Below, piece by piece: positions 33,631-42,964 of a stretch of 50,135 bases of DNA (positions within the stretch are counted from its first letter, which is position 1; each line of letters begins with the position of its first letter). Origin of the DNA: Flavobacteriaceae bacterium (GTDB lineage: Bacteria; Bacteroidota; Bacteroidia; Flavobacteriales; Flavobacteriaceae); contig JABISF010000074.1 in NCBI GenBank assembly GCA_018699935.1, positions 1-50,135 of the forward strand, written 5' to 3'. A program made the translations under genes and the position numbers. The notes under the pieces were generated by a model. The model saw nothing but the letters and a program-made list of their open reading frames with translations, ran no database searches and was not told the DNA's origin.

Positions 33631-35088
33631 TTATACTTTAAAACCATCTCTGTAAGTACGCGTCACATATTGATTGGCTGCCTCAAGATTGGTAATTCTC
33701 ATATTTTCACCATCCCATAGGAGTTTTTTGCGTGCGTAATAATCCATGCGACCTTCGGCATTTTCTTTGCGCAACATAAAACTACGAATGGCTAAATTCC
33801 CCATCAAAACGGTTTCCGTCATGGGGCCAGCATAGTCAAAGGAGGAGGTCAATGCCAAATGCTCTGGGCTGTTGAATCCAGCTTTACAAGCATCTACCCA
33901 TTTGCGTTGATGTCCGTATTCGGGTTCGGTCATTTTCTCCACCTCAGGTCCAAAATTTGTAGTACCATCATTCAGATAGAGTTTTGGCATTAAAGGGGAA
34001 CTGTCGTTGATGTTGGTGGAAATAATCCCTTTTTCCCCGATGATTAAAACACCGTTGGCACTGTCTTTTCCACCAATATCACTGTTGGGTGGAATAATGT
34101 CGGGATGTGCAGGTCGGATACCGCCATCCATCCAGGACATTTTTATCGCCGATTTTGTTTTTTCTGTAGCATCAAAATCCAGTGTGATGAGGGAAGAAGC
34201 AGGACAGCCTTCGGGATTGTAGTCGGGCGTCCACATCTGACTGTAAACACTACCCACGCTACATTCCGCTCCGGTGGGATATTTCAATCCCAAAGTGCGG
34301 AAGGGAATATCGATCAAATGACAACCCACATCTCCCAAGGCTCCGGTGCCGTAGTCCCACCAACCTCTCCAACTGAAGGGATGCATATTGGGGGTATAGG
34401 GTTTTTCGGGAGCGGGGCCGAGCCATAAATCCCAATTCAAGGCCGTCGGTTTGGAGCTTGGATCGGAAGCCGGCATGGGGACACCTTGCGGCCATACCGG
34501 TCGATTGGTCCATACTTGGACTTCAGAAATGGCACCAATAGTTCCTTTATCAACCCAATCTTGCACCATGTTCAGCAATGGATTTGAGCCTCCTTGATTT
34601 CCCATTTGGGTAACCACTTTTTGAGTTCGTGCCATTTCTGTTAGAATACGTGCTTCTCTAATGTTATGGGTCATGGGTTTTTGCACATAAACGTGGATGC
34701 CTCGTTGCATGGCAAAAACGGCCGCCGGACCGTGGACATGATCGGGCGTTGAAATGGTCACCGCATCAATGTCTTTTTCTTCGTCAAGCATTTCTCTGTA
34801 GTCTGCATAAACTTTTGCTTTGGGAAAAGCCTCTACAGATTTTTTGGCACTGCCTGAGAAATCCACATCACAGAGTGCTACAACGCGTTCTCTTCCTTTC
34901 ACAGAGGCATTATTGATGTCACTGGCACCTTTTCCACCGGCACCAATAGCGGCCAAATTGAGTTGATCGCTAGGAGCTATAAATCCAGGACCGCCCAACA
35001 CATTTCTGGGAACAATCATGATGGAAGCTGCTGCGACTCCGTTTTTAATAAAAGATCGCCGTGAGTTTAAATTTTTTTTTGATTTCAT
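33631..35088 (-). CDS. Gfo/Idh/MocA-family oxidoreductase, Tat-exported
   Basis: 485 residues. The N-terminus carries NSRRSFIKNGVAAASI, a twin-arginine signal. The Rossmann start is LAAIGAGGKG, followed by CDVDF; the catalytic Lys lies in YVQKPMTHN (Gln replaces the usual Glu of EKP). The C-terminal domain is long (MDYYARKKLLWDGENMRI) as in the larger exported members common in Bacteroidota and Planctomycetota. It probably acts on periplasmic sugars or sugar acids. It lies 61 bp downstream of the GH2 gene on the same strand, suggesting joint expression. Confidence 0.9.
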   Translation of the reverse strand: MKSKKNLNSRRSFIKNGVAAASIMIVPRNVLGGPGFIAPSDQLNLAAIGAGGKGASDINNASVKGRERVVALCDVDFSGSAKKSVEAFPKAKVYADYREMLDEEKDIDAVTISTPDHVHGPAAVFAMQRGIHVYVQKPMTHNIREARILTEMARTQKVVTQMGNQGGSNPLLNMVQDWVDKGTIGAISEVQVWTNRPVWPQGVPMPASDPSSKPTALNWDLWLGPAPEKPYTPNMHPFSWRGWWDYGTGALGDVGCHLIDIPFRTLGLKYPTGAECSVGSVYSQMWTPDYNPEGCPASSLITLDFDATEKTKSAIKMSWMDGGIRPAHPDIIPPNSDIGGKDSANGVLIIGEKGIISTNINDSSPLMPKLYLNDGTTNFGPEVEKMTEPEYGHQRKWVDACKAGFNSPEHLALTSSFDYAGPMTETVLMGNLAIRSFMLRKENAEGRMDYYARKKLLWDGENMRITNLEAANQYVTRTYRDGFKV

Positions 35089-35149
35089 CCGAACTGTATT
35101 TTGGTTAAAGAATTTTAAAGATAACGAAATAGTTGTGGTTTACAAGGGT

Positions 35150-36976
35150 TTAGTTGTTGTCGAGGGCATGAACAATTTTTTGGTTGATAGCCCGCAACCG
35201 GTCTTCTTCTAGTTTGATGACTTTTCTGTCATAGGTCATCAAACCATTCACTTCCACTTCCACATCCGTGGTTTGGGTATAGATGGCAGCGGAAAAACCG
35301 GAAGCAATCATTTTATATAACTCCTCGGCATAGGCAACATATTGATCGGTGACGGCTTTGGAATCTTTAAATTGCACATAGCCCCAGTTGCGATCGGGTT
35401 GCCACAAATGTCCTTCCAAAGCAAGACCAATACCCCCATATTCCCCCAATACATTGGCACGTTTCCCATCAAACAAATACATTTCGGGATGCGGATAGTT
35501 GTGTAAATCCAACATATCGCCCACTGGAAAATGATTTCCACCACTTGCCGGATTGACCAAGCGTGTGGGGTCGTATGTTTTCGTCCACTGGACAATTTCT
35601 TCGGTTTTAAACTGTCCCCAACCTTCATTAAACGGCACCCAACATACGATAGAAGGATGGGAGCGTAAGGCATCCATGATGTTTTTCCATTCCTTTCTAA
35701 AATTGGCTTCCGATTCGGGACTGCGTTTTAGTTCAGAAGCATCGAAATAGGTTTTGTTCTGCCACAGCGGTGTCCGGTCTCCATTGGGCATATCTTGCCA
35801 AACCAACATTCCCAATTGGTCGCAATGATAATACCAACGTGCAGGTTCTACTTTGACGTGTTTGCGAATCATGTTAAACCCAAAATCTTTTGTTTTTTGA
35901 ATGTCATAGCGCAAGGCTTCATCTGAGGGTGCGGTGTACAAACCGTCGGGCCACCAACCTTGATCCAAGGGGCCAAATTGAAAATAATTTTTATTGTTAA
36001 GTTGCAGCCGAACGATGCCTTGGGCATCTCTTTGCATGCTGATTTTGCGCATGGCAAAATAGCTCCCTACGGCATCCAAAACTTTATCTTTTCGAAGAAG
36101 GCGTACTTCTAGGTCATACAGAAAAGGATCATCGGGATTCCAAAGATGCGGGTTGGGGACGGAAACAGCCACCTTGGAATGCGCTACGCCTTTTCCCCGG
36201 CTGATGATTTTCCCTTGATCTCGGACGATGACTTCGAGATAATCGCCCGATTCACTATGGGCAAGATCGGCACTGACAACAATGCTTTGTCGATCCAAAT
36301 CGGGATGGTGTTCCAATTTTTGAATATGTGTTTTGGGAACCGCTTCCAACCAAACCGTTTGCCAAATTCCCGTCACCGGAGTATACCAAATTCCCCGGGG
36401 TTCGCTGGTTTGTTTGCCGCGAGGTTGATACCCTTTGTCGGAGGGATCCCACACTTTAACCACAATTTTTTGTTTGGCAGTATTGTTTAAAAAAGGGGTA
36501 ATGTCAAAGCTAAAAGGGTCATAACCTCCTTGATGATCGCCTATTTTGATGTCGTTGATCCACACTTCCGTTTTCCAGTCAACGGCGCCAAAATGGATAA
36601 GGATATTTTTCCCTTTCCAATTTTTATTAATTGAAAATTCATGTTGATACCACAACAGTTGATTTTCATCAAGCCTTTTTTGAACCCCTGATAAACTGGA
36701 TTCTACAGCAAAAGGGACTAAGATCTTTCCATCAAAATGATGTGGAGTGGATTCATTCTCGGGGCGAATGGCATAGTCCCAAAGGCCGTTGAGATTTTCC
36801 CATTGCGGGCGTGTCATCATGGGACGTGGATAGGCTTGTAAAACCTGATCGGGTTGAAGCGTTGCGGCCCATTGTGTTTTGATCCGTTCGCCCTGCGGCA
36901 GCCATTGGGCGTTCAAAGAGGAGTAACAAAGAACTAGGGCGAAGAGGAAATAGGGGAGTCCATAAAAATTTCTCAT
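35150..36976 (-). CDS. Glycoside hydrolase family 2 protein, exported
   Basis: 608 residues with a signal peptide (cleavage near 23, NAQ). The GH2 order is clear: sugar-binding jelly roll (about 40-215; NLNGLWDYAI, HFGAVDWKTEVWINDIKIGDHQGGY), immunoglobulin-like domain (about 215-315), then a TIM barrel with FGFNMIRKHVKVEP, acid/base Glu in PFNEGWGQF (about 450) and probable nucleophile Glu in VLGEYGG (about 512). It is short for a beta-galactosidase and lacks the C-terminal domains 4-5. Substrate class (beta-galactoside, -mannoside, -glucuronide) cannot be read from motifs. It heads a two-gene unit with the oxidoreductase gene. Confidence 0.9.
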   Translation of the reverse strand: MRNFYGLPYFLFALVLCYSSLNAQWLPQGERIKTQWAATLQPDQVLQAYPRPMMTRPQWENLNGLWDYAIRPENESTPHHFDGKILVPFAVESSLSGVQKRLDENQLLWYQHEFSINKNWKGKNILIHFGAVDWKTEVWINDIKIGDHQGGYDPFSFDITPFLNNTAKQKIVVKVWDPSDKGYQPRGKQTSEPRGIWYTPVTGIWQTVWLEAVPKTHIQKLEHHPDLDRQSIVVSADLAHSESGDYLEVIVRDQGKIISRGKGVAHSKVAVSVPNPHLWNPDDPFLYDLEVRLLRKDKVLDAVGSYFAMRKISMQRDAQGIVRLQLNNKNYFQFGPLDQGWWPDGLYTAPSDEALRYDIQKTKDFGFNMIRKHVKVEPARWYYHCDQLGMLVWQDMPNGDRTPLWQNKTYFDASELKRSPESEANFRKEWKNIMDALRSHPSIVCWVPFNEGWGQFKTEEIVQWTKTYDPTRLVNPASGGNHFPVGDMLDLHNYPHPEMYLFDGKRANVLGEYGGIGLALEGHLWQPDRNWGYVQFKDSKAVTDQYVAYAEELYKMIASGFSAAIYTQTTDVEVEVNGLMTYDRKVIKLEEDRLRAINQKIVHALDNN

Positions 36977-37043
36977 TAAAAAAAATATTAAAAGTTTAAA
37001 TTAATTAAAAATCCACAGATATTTGCACTTTCCTTTTTATTAA

Positions 37044-38183
37044 ATGCAGACACTATTAAAACAGCGAATTGCCCTAAGTGTTTTTTTCTTTTTGTCGGGT
37101 TGTTGTTTTTCAACCTGGGCATCTCGGATCCCTACCATTAAAAACATCTATCAACTCAATGAGGCAGAGTTGGGAAGTTTGTTGTTTATCCTTCCGATAA
37201 CCTCCCTCATCGGACTCCCTTTTTCGGGCTGGTTGGTAGCTAAATACAACACCCGCTATCCTCTAGGGCTTGGGTTTATTCTTTTTATTTTTGGCTTATT
37301 GGGAATTGCATTTGCCAATGAAATGTGGCTCTTGATTGTTGCTTTGAGTGTCTTTGCTTTTGCCATGCGGATTATCAATATCGCCATGAATACCCAATCT
37401 CTGGTATTACAAAAACTATACGGAAAAACGATCAACGGTTCCTTTCACGGGATATGGAGTTTAGGTGGTTTGGTGGGAATTTTATTTTCCACGCTTACAG
37501 TTCGTTTGGAAATACCTTTACTGTGGCATCTGAGTTTTGTAAGTGGATTTGGCTTGCTGATGGCATTTTTGGCTTTTCCTCATTTATTGAAAAAAGATCG
37601 TCAGGCCGAAGGCAATAAATTTATTTTTGGAAAACCCGATAAATTCATCCTCTATATGGGTTTGATGGTTTTTTGTGCCGCGGTTTGCGAAGGGGGCATC
37701 TATGATTGGAGTGGGGTCTATTTTAGAGAGGTCGTAAAAGAAGATTTATTCACGCTGAGTTATTTGGTCTTTATGATTGCAATGACCATTTCACGCTTCT
37801 TTTCCGATGTGATTATTCAACGGATTGGAATGTCAAAAATGTTTGTTTTGAGTGCTGCGGTTTCAATTTTCGGGCTACTATTGCTGATATTGGTGCCTCA
37901 GGTTTATCCTGCGTTGATTGGTTTTTGTATTGCCGGTTTGGGGATAGCAGCCATTTTTCCCATGTGCTTTTCATTGTCTTCAAAATCCAAAAAATATGCT
38001 CCGGGCATGGCCATTTCTTTGATTGGAACCTATGCTACGGTAGGGATGCTCATTGGACCTCCCATTATCGGTTATTTGGCGCATCTGTTTAATTTGAATT
38101 TAGCCTTTATCTTTTTTATTCTTTTCTCTGCCTTGTTGATTCCCCTTTCTCGACAAGTTTTTTATCAAATGGACAAGCAATAG
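37044..38183 (+). CDS. MFS transporter (YbjJ/FucP-like)
   Basis: 379 residues with 12 predicted helices. The N-terminal FFLSGCCFSTWASRIPTIK and the later GSFHGIWSLGGLVG are typical of the YbjJ-like branch of the sugar/drug MFS. The tight position between GH2 and PhoD-like genes suggests a sugar or sugar-acid substrate. A near-consensus box GATATTTG (37018-37025) lies 18 nt before the ATG. Divergent from the GH2 gene. Confidence 0.85.
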   Translation: MQTLLKQRIALSVFFFLSGCCFSTWASRIPTIKNIYQLNEAELGSLLFILPITSLIGLPFSGWLVAKYNTRYPLGLGFILFIFGLLGIAFANEMWLLIVALSVFAFAMRIINIAMNTQSLVLQKLYGKTINGSFHGIWSLGGLVGILFSTLTVRLEIPLLWHLSFVSGFGLLMAFLAFPHLLKKDRQAEGNKFIFGKPDKFILYMGLMVFCAAVCEGGIYDWSGVYFREVVKEDLFTLSYLVFMIAMTISRFFSDVIIQRIGMSKMFVLSAAVSIFGLLLLILVPQVYPALIGFCIAGLGIAAIFPMCFSLSSKSKKYAPGMAISLIGTYATVGMLIGPPIIGYLAHLFNLNLAFIFFILFSALLIPLSRQVFYQMDKQ

Positions 38184-38212
38184 AGAGACTTTCCATTTGT
38201 CCTTATAATTTC

Positions 38213-38220
38213 TATCTTTG
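38213..38220 (+). promoter_or_regulatory. -7 promoter box for the PhoD-like gene
   Basis: TATCTTTG, an exact TAnnTTTG match, 33 nt before the ATG at 38254. Confidence 0.45.
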
Positions 38221-38253
38221 AGAGTATTGGTTTAAATTAAAACGGGACTGACT

Positions 38254-39855
38254 ATGAGACTTTTGTTTTGCGTAACGATTGGGATTTTGCTTTTTTCTTG
38301 TGAACCCTCCAAAAAAGGATTTTCTTTTCAAAAAGCTCCTTTTGAAGGGTTGGATACTATAGCCACCAACGATTGGTGGAATCGTAAGCCCAACCCCATC
38401 ATTGATGTGAATGTTCCTCGTGAGGAAGTGGTGGCGTTTGGAATTTACACGGTTTCCAACCAAATTTTAAAGATCACCGCACAGCTTTTTCCGTTATTGC
38501 CCGTTGAAACAAGAAGCGTACGTTTAGAAATAGAAACTGAAAAAGGATGGATTGAAATTGCCCAACAAGAGGTTAATGAAATCGGTTGGAACACCACTTT
38601 TCGCATCCCAGATTGGGACGATACCAAAGATATTGCCTACCGATTGTTACATGGCGAGGATTCGGTATTTGAGGGCATGATTCGGAAAAACCCAAAGGAC
38701 AAAGAAACACTCATTCTTGCGGCCTTATCCTGCAACAGCAACCAAGATCGAGCGGGGCGTCCTCACTATGTCAAAAACCTTTCGCATTGGGATCCTGATG
38801 TACTTTTTTTCGCCGGCGACCAGTCCTATGACCACAAAGAACACACTGCGGCATGGTTAAAGTTTGGGATGCAGTTTCGGGAATTGTTTCGCAATCGTCC
38901 TTGTATAACCATACCCGATGATCACGATATTGGACAAGGAAATTTATGGGGAGAAAATGGAAAAATAGCAAAATACGTGGAGGGAAATGATGGTGGATAT
39001 TTCTATTCACATGAATACATCAAAATGGTACATCGCACGCAAACGGCTCACTTGCCCGACCCTTTTGATCCCACCCCCATTGAGCAAGGTATTCCTGTCT
39101 ATTACACCCACCTGAATTGGGGAAATGTCGATTTTGCAATTCTTGAGGATCGGAAGTTTAAATCAGGTCCCAACGGAAAAATTCCACAGCAGGGTCCTCG
39201 CCCGGATCATATCCGAAATCCAGAATACGATCCGGCCTCTATTGATGTTGAAGGTTTGGTGCTTTTGGGAGAACGACAATTGCAGTTTTTGGAAACCTGG
39301 GCAGCAAAACAACAAGAAGGAGTACAAAAAGTAGTCCTTTCCCAAACCGGATTTTGTGGAGGTGCACATATTCATGGACAGCTGGACAATCGCCTTCATG
39401 CAGATTTAGATTCTAATGGATGGCCTCAAACGGGAAGGAATAAAGCCCTGCGTTTAATCCAAAAAGCCAATGCCATACATGTGGCTGGGGATCAGCATAT
39501 CGCCACACTGATACAACACGGCATTGACCGTTTTCAAGATGGTCCTTGGGCTTTTGTGGTGCCTGCCATCGTAAACGATTATTACAGTCGGTGGTGGTGG
39601 CCGGAAGATGAGCAGCCGGGAGCAAACAACAATTCTCTTTTGCCATGGACAGGCAACTATTTGGATGGTTTTAATAACAAAATCACCATGCATGCTTATG
39701 CCAACCCCGACGCTTCCTCCAATGGTGCTGGTTATGGTTTGGTCAAAATAGGTTCCACTGCAATCACGTTTGAGTGTTGGCCACGGTTTGAAGATGTGAC
39801 ACACCCCGGAGCGCAACAATTTAAAGGCTGGCCTTATACCCTTAAAACACGGTAG
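38254..39855 (+). CDS. PhoD-like metallophosphatase, lipoprotein
   Basis: 533 residues. The lipobox LLFSC sets the lipidated Cys at 16. An N-terminal Ig-like segment is followed by the calcineurin-like phosphatase fold of the alkaline phosphatase D family: FAGDQSYD (about 187-194), IPDDHDIGQGN (about 222-232), ILEDRKF and HVAGDQHIATLIQHG (about 409-423). PhoD-type enzymes are phosphodiesterases or phosphatases; members near sugar-degradation genes could remove phosphate esters, but the substrate is unknown. It follows the MFS gene by 70 bp with its own -7 box. Confidence 0.87.
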   Translation: MRLLFCVTIGILLFSCEPSKKGFSFQKAPFEGLDTIATNDWWNRKPNPIIDVNVPREEVVAFGIYTVSNQILKITAQLFPLLPVETRSVRLEIETEKGWIEIAQQEVNEIGWNTTFRIPDWDDTKDIAYRLLHGEDSVFEGMIRKNPKDKETLILAALSCNSNQDRAGRPHYVKNLSHWDPDVLFFAGDQSYDHKEHTAAWLKFGMQFRELFRNRPCITIPDDHDIGQGNLWGENGKIAKYVEGNDGGYFYSHEYIKMVHRTQTAHLPDPFDPTPIEQGIPVYYTHLNWGNVDFAILEDRKFKSGPNGKIPQQGPRPDHIRNPEYDPASIDVEGLVLLGERQLQFLETWAAKQQEGVQKVVLSQTGFCGGAHIHGQLDNRLHADLDSNGWPQTGRNKALRLIQKANAIHVAGDQHIATLIQHGIDRFQDGPWAFVVPAIVNDYYSRWWWPEDEQPGANNNSLLPWTGNYLDGFNNKITMHAYANPDASSNGAGYGLVKIGSTAITFECWPRFEDVTHPGAQQFKGWPYTLKTR

Positions 39856-39969
39856 TTTTTCTATTATTCTAAATTTTTTAAAGACTGCTTTTCAAGTGTT
39901 TTTTTCAAAGGGTTTTTTCTAACCGTTCTGAAAATCATAGGCTTACTATATTTTTTCCAAAAAAATTTT

Positions 39970-39977
39970 TATATTTG
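39970..39977 (+). promoter_or_regulatory. -7 promoter box for the 48-residue ORF
   Basis: TATATTTG, an exact TAnnTTTG match, ending 6 nt before the ATG at 39984, so the predicted transcript is leaderless. Confidence 0.45.
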
Positions 39978-39983
39978 AGGTTC

Positions 39984-40130
39984 ATGAAACGCAATATTTT
40001 ACTTTACGAATTACCAGAAGGGATGCAAAGCATCTTTATCAATGGGAAAAGTTATACCCGTGAAGCGTTTCTGAAAGCACAAGAACGCCTCCGAAATAAA
40101 GGTGAAAAACAAAAAATCAACGCAAGTTGA
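39984..40130 (+). CDS. Small hypothetical protein, 48 residues
   Basis: ATG 39984 to TGA 40130. The peptide begins MKRNILLYELPEGMQSIFIN, continues GKSYTREAFLKAQERLRNKG and ends in KQKINAS. It is soluble, basic and has a plausible helix (EAFLKAQERLRNK). A perfect -7 box directly before the ATG, a sensible amino-acid composition, and a 270-bp gap otherwise empty support a real gene. No family was recognised. It precedes the TIM-barrel gene by 123 bp on the same strand. Confidence 0.5.
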   Translation: MKRNILLYELPEGMQSIFINGKSYTREAFLKAQERLRNKGEKQKINAS

Positions 40131-40253
40131 AACTGCTTTTTTAAGCCGACAAAAAGAAATCTTCAATTCTTGGAAACCGCGACAAAGTTTATTCTTCCTC
40201 CTTAATTTTTGTTTAATCTTTTTTTATATTGCATGACTTTCAAAACAAATTTC

Positions 40254-41165
40254 ATGAACAATAGACGCGATTTTAATAAAACAGCTATAGCTGCAACCGT
40301 TGGCACAGCAGTGATGCCAACAAACCTATTCGATAATTTTGGAGGAAATTCAATAAGAGCCTTTGGGGTTCAACTCTTCACTTTTATGTTTCAAATGGGA
40401 AAAGACCCCAAGGGTACTTTGAAACGCGTTGCCGAGTTAGGCTATACAGAAATTGAATCAGCGTTTAGTGGTAATGAAGGATTTTACGGGATGGCCACCA
40501 AAGATTTTAAAGCCTATATCGCCGACCTCGGGATTCAGTGGCGTTCACATCATGTTTTGGGAGCTCCGTTTAAACTGCCTGAAGGAATGGAAATGCCCAA
40601 AAATGCAGACGGAAGTGATTTAGTAATTCCCAAGACCCTGAATCTTAAAGAAAACATGCAGCAATTGGTAGATCAAGTTGCAGAATCAGGGGTTTCTTAT
40701 GCCGTTTGTTCCAGTATTCCTGTAGATACCATAGAAGAAACCAAACATGCAATTGAAATTTTAAACCGTTCGCATGAGGCTTTTAAAAAGGTGGGCGTTG
40801 AACTTGGATTTCACAATCACAAATGGGAATTTGTAGACAATAATGGACAAAAACCGTACGATTTATTATTATCGGAAACGGAACTTGTTATGGAGTTGGA
40901 TGTTGCCTGGTCCATTCAAGGAGGGGCGGATCCCATAGCTTTGATTGATGCCAATCCAGGACGTTTTCCGCTTTGGCACGTTAAAGATTTTGCCGAGGAT
41001 GGAGAAACAGTAGTTTCGGTTGGTACCGGGAAAATTGACTATGAAGAGATTTTTAAACATGCTGAAAAAGCTGGATTAAAACAATTTTATGTCGAGCACG
41101 ATATGCCCAAAGATGGTTTTGAAAGCATCGCCACCAGTCATGCCCATTTGAGCAAGTTCATTTAA
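40254..41165 (+). CDS. Sugar phosphate isomerase/epimerase-like TIM barrel protein, exported
   Basis: 303 residues from ATG 40254. Upstream in-frame ATG (40233) and TTG (40209) are possible, but starting at 40254 places a Tat-like signal (NNRRDFNKTAIAATVGTAV) at the N-terminus. The xylose-isomerase-like barrel shows FGVQLFTFMFQM, ELGYTEIE, metal ligands in ELGFHNHKWEF (about 198-208), MELDVAWS and HVKDF, and the final YVEHDMP. Exported members occur in Bacteroidota sugar-degradation loci with Gfo/Idh/MocA enzymes, where they may isomerise or eliminate 3-keto-sugars. Reaction not determined. Confidence 0.85.
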   Translation: MNNRRDFNKTAIAATVGTAVMPTNLFDNFGGNSIRAFGVQLFTFMFQMGKDPKGTLKRVAELGYTEIESAFSGNEGFYGMATKDFKAYIADLGIQWRSHHVLGAPFKLPEGMEMPKNADGSDLVIPKTLNLKENMQQLVDQVAESGVSYAVCSSIPVDTIEETKHAIEILNRSHEAFKKVGVELGFHNHKWEFVDNNGQKPYDLLLSETELVMELDVAWSIQGGADPIALIDANPGRFPLWHVKDFAEDGETVVSVGTGKIDYEEIFKHAEKAGLKQFYVEHDMPKDGFESIATSHAHLSKFI

Positions 41166-41180
41166 AATTATCCAAAAAAT

Positions 41181-41222
41181 AATCCCCTACACCTCTTTGT
41201 TTTGAGGTATAGGGGATTTTTC
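41181..41222. terminator. Bidirectional intrinsic terminator
   Basis: AATCCCCTACACCTC and GAGGTATAGGGGATT form a 15-bp stem (one C-A mismatch) with an 8-nt loop between two convergent genes, with T on the right and A on the left. Confidence 0.88.
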
Positions 41223-41233
41223 TATTCCATTGT

Positions 41234-42844
41234 TTATTCTTCAAGCAAGGCAAAGAGTTCTTTGTCCCTCTGGGGTAGCACCTGACATTCATTATCAAAA
41301 TGCATGGTAGCCGTGTTTTTAGAATTGTAGGCGGGCCAGTTCGGTAGGCCTTGGTGATTGGGATTTCCTTGCCGTGCAAATTGAATCCAAGCCGCACTCA
41401 TTTTCGAAGCTAATGCATAGGCTTCCGGAGTTCCTCCAGTCATTTCGGCACAACGCTCGATATTGTCGAAAACAAAAGGGAGTTCAAAACAATGCATGGC
41501 TTTATATTTTCCATCAAAAACTGGAGACTGCCAAGTAAATAGATACATATACACCGGGGCTCCTCCAACAATACTGGATTTATCGTTTGCCTGAAGGACA
41601 GAACCCGGACGGAAGCGCGTATCTACATCAATCCAATCGGAGGGGTTTTTATCATTTGGGTAAGCTTTTTTTACGGCATTCAAATAGGCTGCTGCTTTAG
41701 TTCCGTATTGTTTGTTGATATATTCCATCACGGAGGCTTCTGAAGCAAAACTAAGGCCGGTTCCAAGGGAAGCCATAAACTCGTTTTTTACAGTGCCTAT
41801 CATTAAAGGGATGTCTTTGTAGATGGCGCGGGCTTCATCGCTGTAAAATTGATAGGGAAGGTTTTTCCCATCTTGACTGGGTCCCCAGTTGAGTCCCCAG
41901 CCGGAAACTGGCGTACCTTCTTCTTTCAGTTCGTCGGCAACTTTTTTCAAGGCTTGTGCACCGGCAGCACTCAGTTGCGCATAAGGAATGTCTTTGATGC
42001 TTTGAATCGAACTTTGATTCAACCCGAGGTTTTCAACGACCGCTTTTCCCACCCGTTTACTGATTGCAGCGGTGGGCATGGAGGCTCTGACGGCTCCACT
42101 TTGATTGATGGCTTTGTGAAACAAACCTTGTGCAGCGGGCATCGCCATCAGGGTATTGACCTTGGCACCTCCACCGGATTGACCAAAAATGGTCACATTG
42201 TTGGGATCACCGCCAAAGCTTTCAATGTTTTCGTTGACCCATTTTAAAGCAGCGACCAAATCGAGCATACTGAGATTGGCACTGTCTTCAAATTCAGTTC
42301 CAAAATCAGATAAATCCAAAAAGCCAAGCACGTTGAGGCGATGGTTGATAGAAACCACCACAACATCTCCTTTTTTACTCAACCGTTCTCCGTGGTAGGA
42401 CGGCAATTCCTGACTGGATCCGGCGGTGTATCCTCCCCCGTGAATCCAAAACATGACCGGTCTTTTTTTGTTGTCATTAATCCCGGGTGTCCAAACATTG
42501 ATGCGTAAACAATCTTCACTGGTATAGCCCCAATCGTGATTAAAAACTGTTTCCGATTCATCGCGTACTTGAGTGGTGGGATTCAATAGCGGTGCAACTG
42601 GACCCCAAGTGGTGTGACTTTTCACCCCTTCCCACGGAGCGATTGGTTGGGGGGCTTCAAATCGTTCGGCGGTGGCGTAGGGAATTCCTTTATAAGTAAA
42701 AATATCATTGATGACCACCCCTCTGATTTTACCGGAAGGTGTTGCTGCGACAGCTACGTTCTCACCACTTTGAAAAGAGCGTTGCGCAAAAAGCGTTCCT
42801 AGGGTCAAAAAAGACGTAAAAAATAAAATAGTTCTAAAATTCAT
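41234..42844 (-). CDS. Type-B carboxylesterase, exported
   Basis: 536 residues with a signal peptide (cleavage near 20, LFAQ). The alpha/beta-hydrolase order is typical: IFTYKGIPYA, SEDCLRINVWTP, the oxyanion loop IHGGGY (about 134), the nucleophile elbow FGQSGGGAK (Ser about 224), the acid in GTVKNEF and the catalytic His in MHCFELPF (about 456). It hydrolyses carboxyl esters; near sugar genes it might remove acetyl or aryl esters from glycosides. Divergent from the propeller gene at 42965. Confidence 0.92.
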   Translation of the reverse strand: MNFRTILFFTSFLTLGTLFAQRSFQSGENVAVAATPSGKIRGVVINDIFTYKGIPYATAERFEAPQPIAPWEGVKSHTTWGPVAPLLNPTTQVRDESETVFNHDWGYTSEDCLRINVWTPGINDNKKRPVMFWIHGGGYTAGSSQELPSYHGERLSKKGDVVVVSINHRLNVLGFLDLSDFGTEFEDSANLSMLDLVAALKWVNENIESFGGDPNNVTIFGQSGGGAKVNTLMAMPAAQGLFHKAINQSGAVRASMPTAAISKRVGKAVVENLGLNQSSIQSIKDIPYAQLSAAGAQALKKVADELKEEGTPVSGWGLNWGPSQDGKNLPYQFYSDEARAIYKDIPLMIGTVKNEFMASLGTGLSFASEASVMEYINKQYGTKAAAYLNAVKKAYPNDKNPSDWIDVDTRFRPGSVLQANDKSSIVGGAPVYMYLFTWQSPVFDGKYKAMHCFELPFVFDNIERCAEMTGGTPEAYALASKMSAAWIQFARQGNPNHQGLPNWPAYNSKNTATMHFDNECQVLPQRDKELFALLEE

Positions 42845-42964
42845 GTTTTATAAGTTTAAATAATAAAGAAAGATACTCATAAAATTTATGTTTTTAATTA
42901 TTTAATAAACCCTTGAAATTGATTTATATTTATCACTAAACTATTTTAAAATAACACTTCCATT

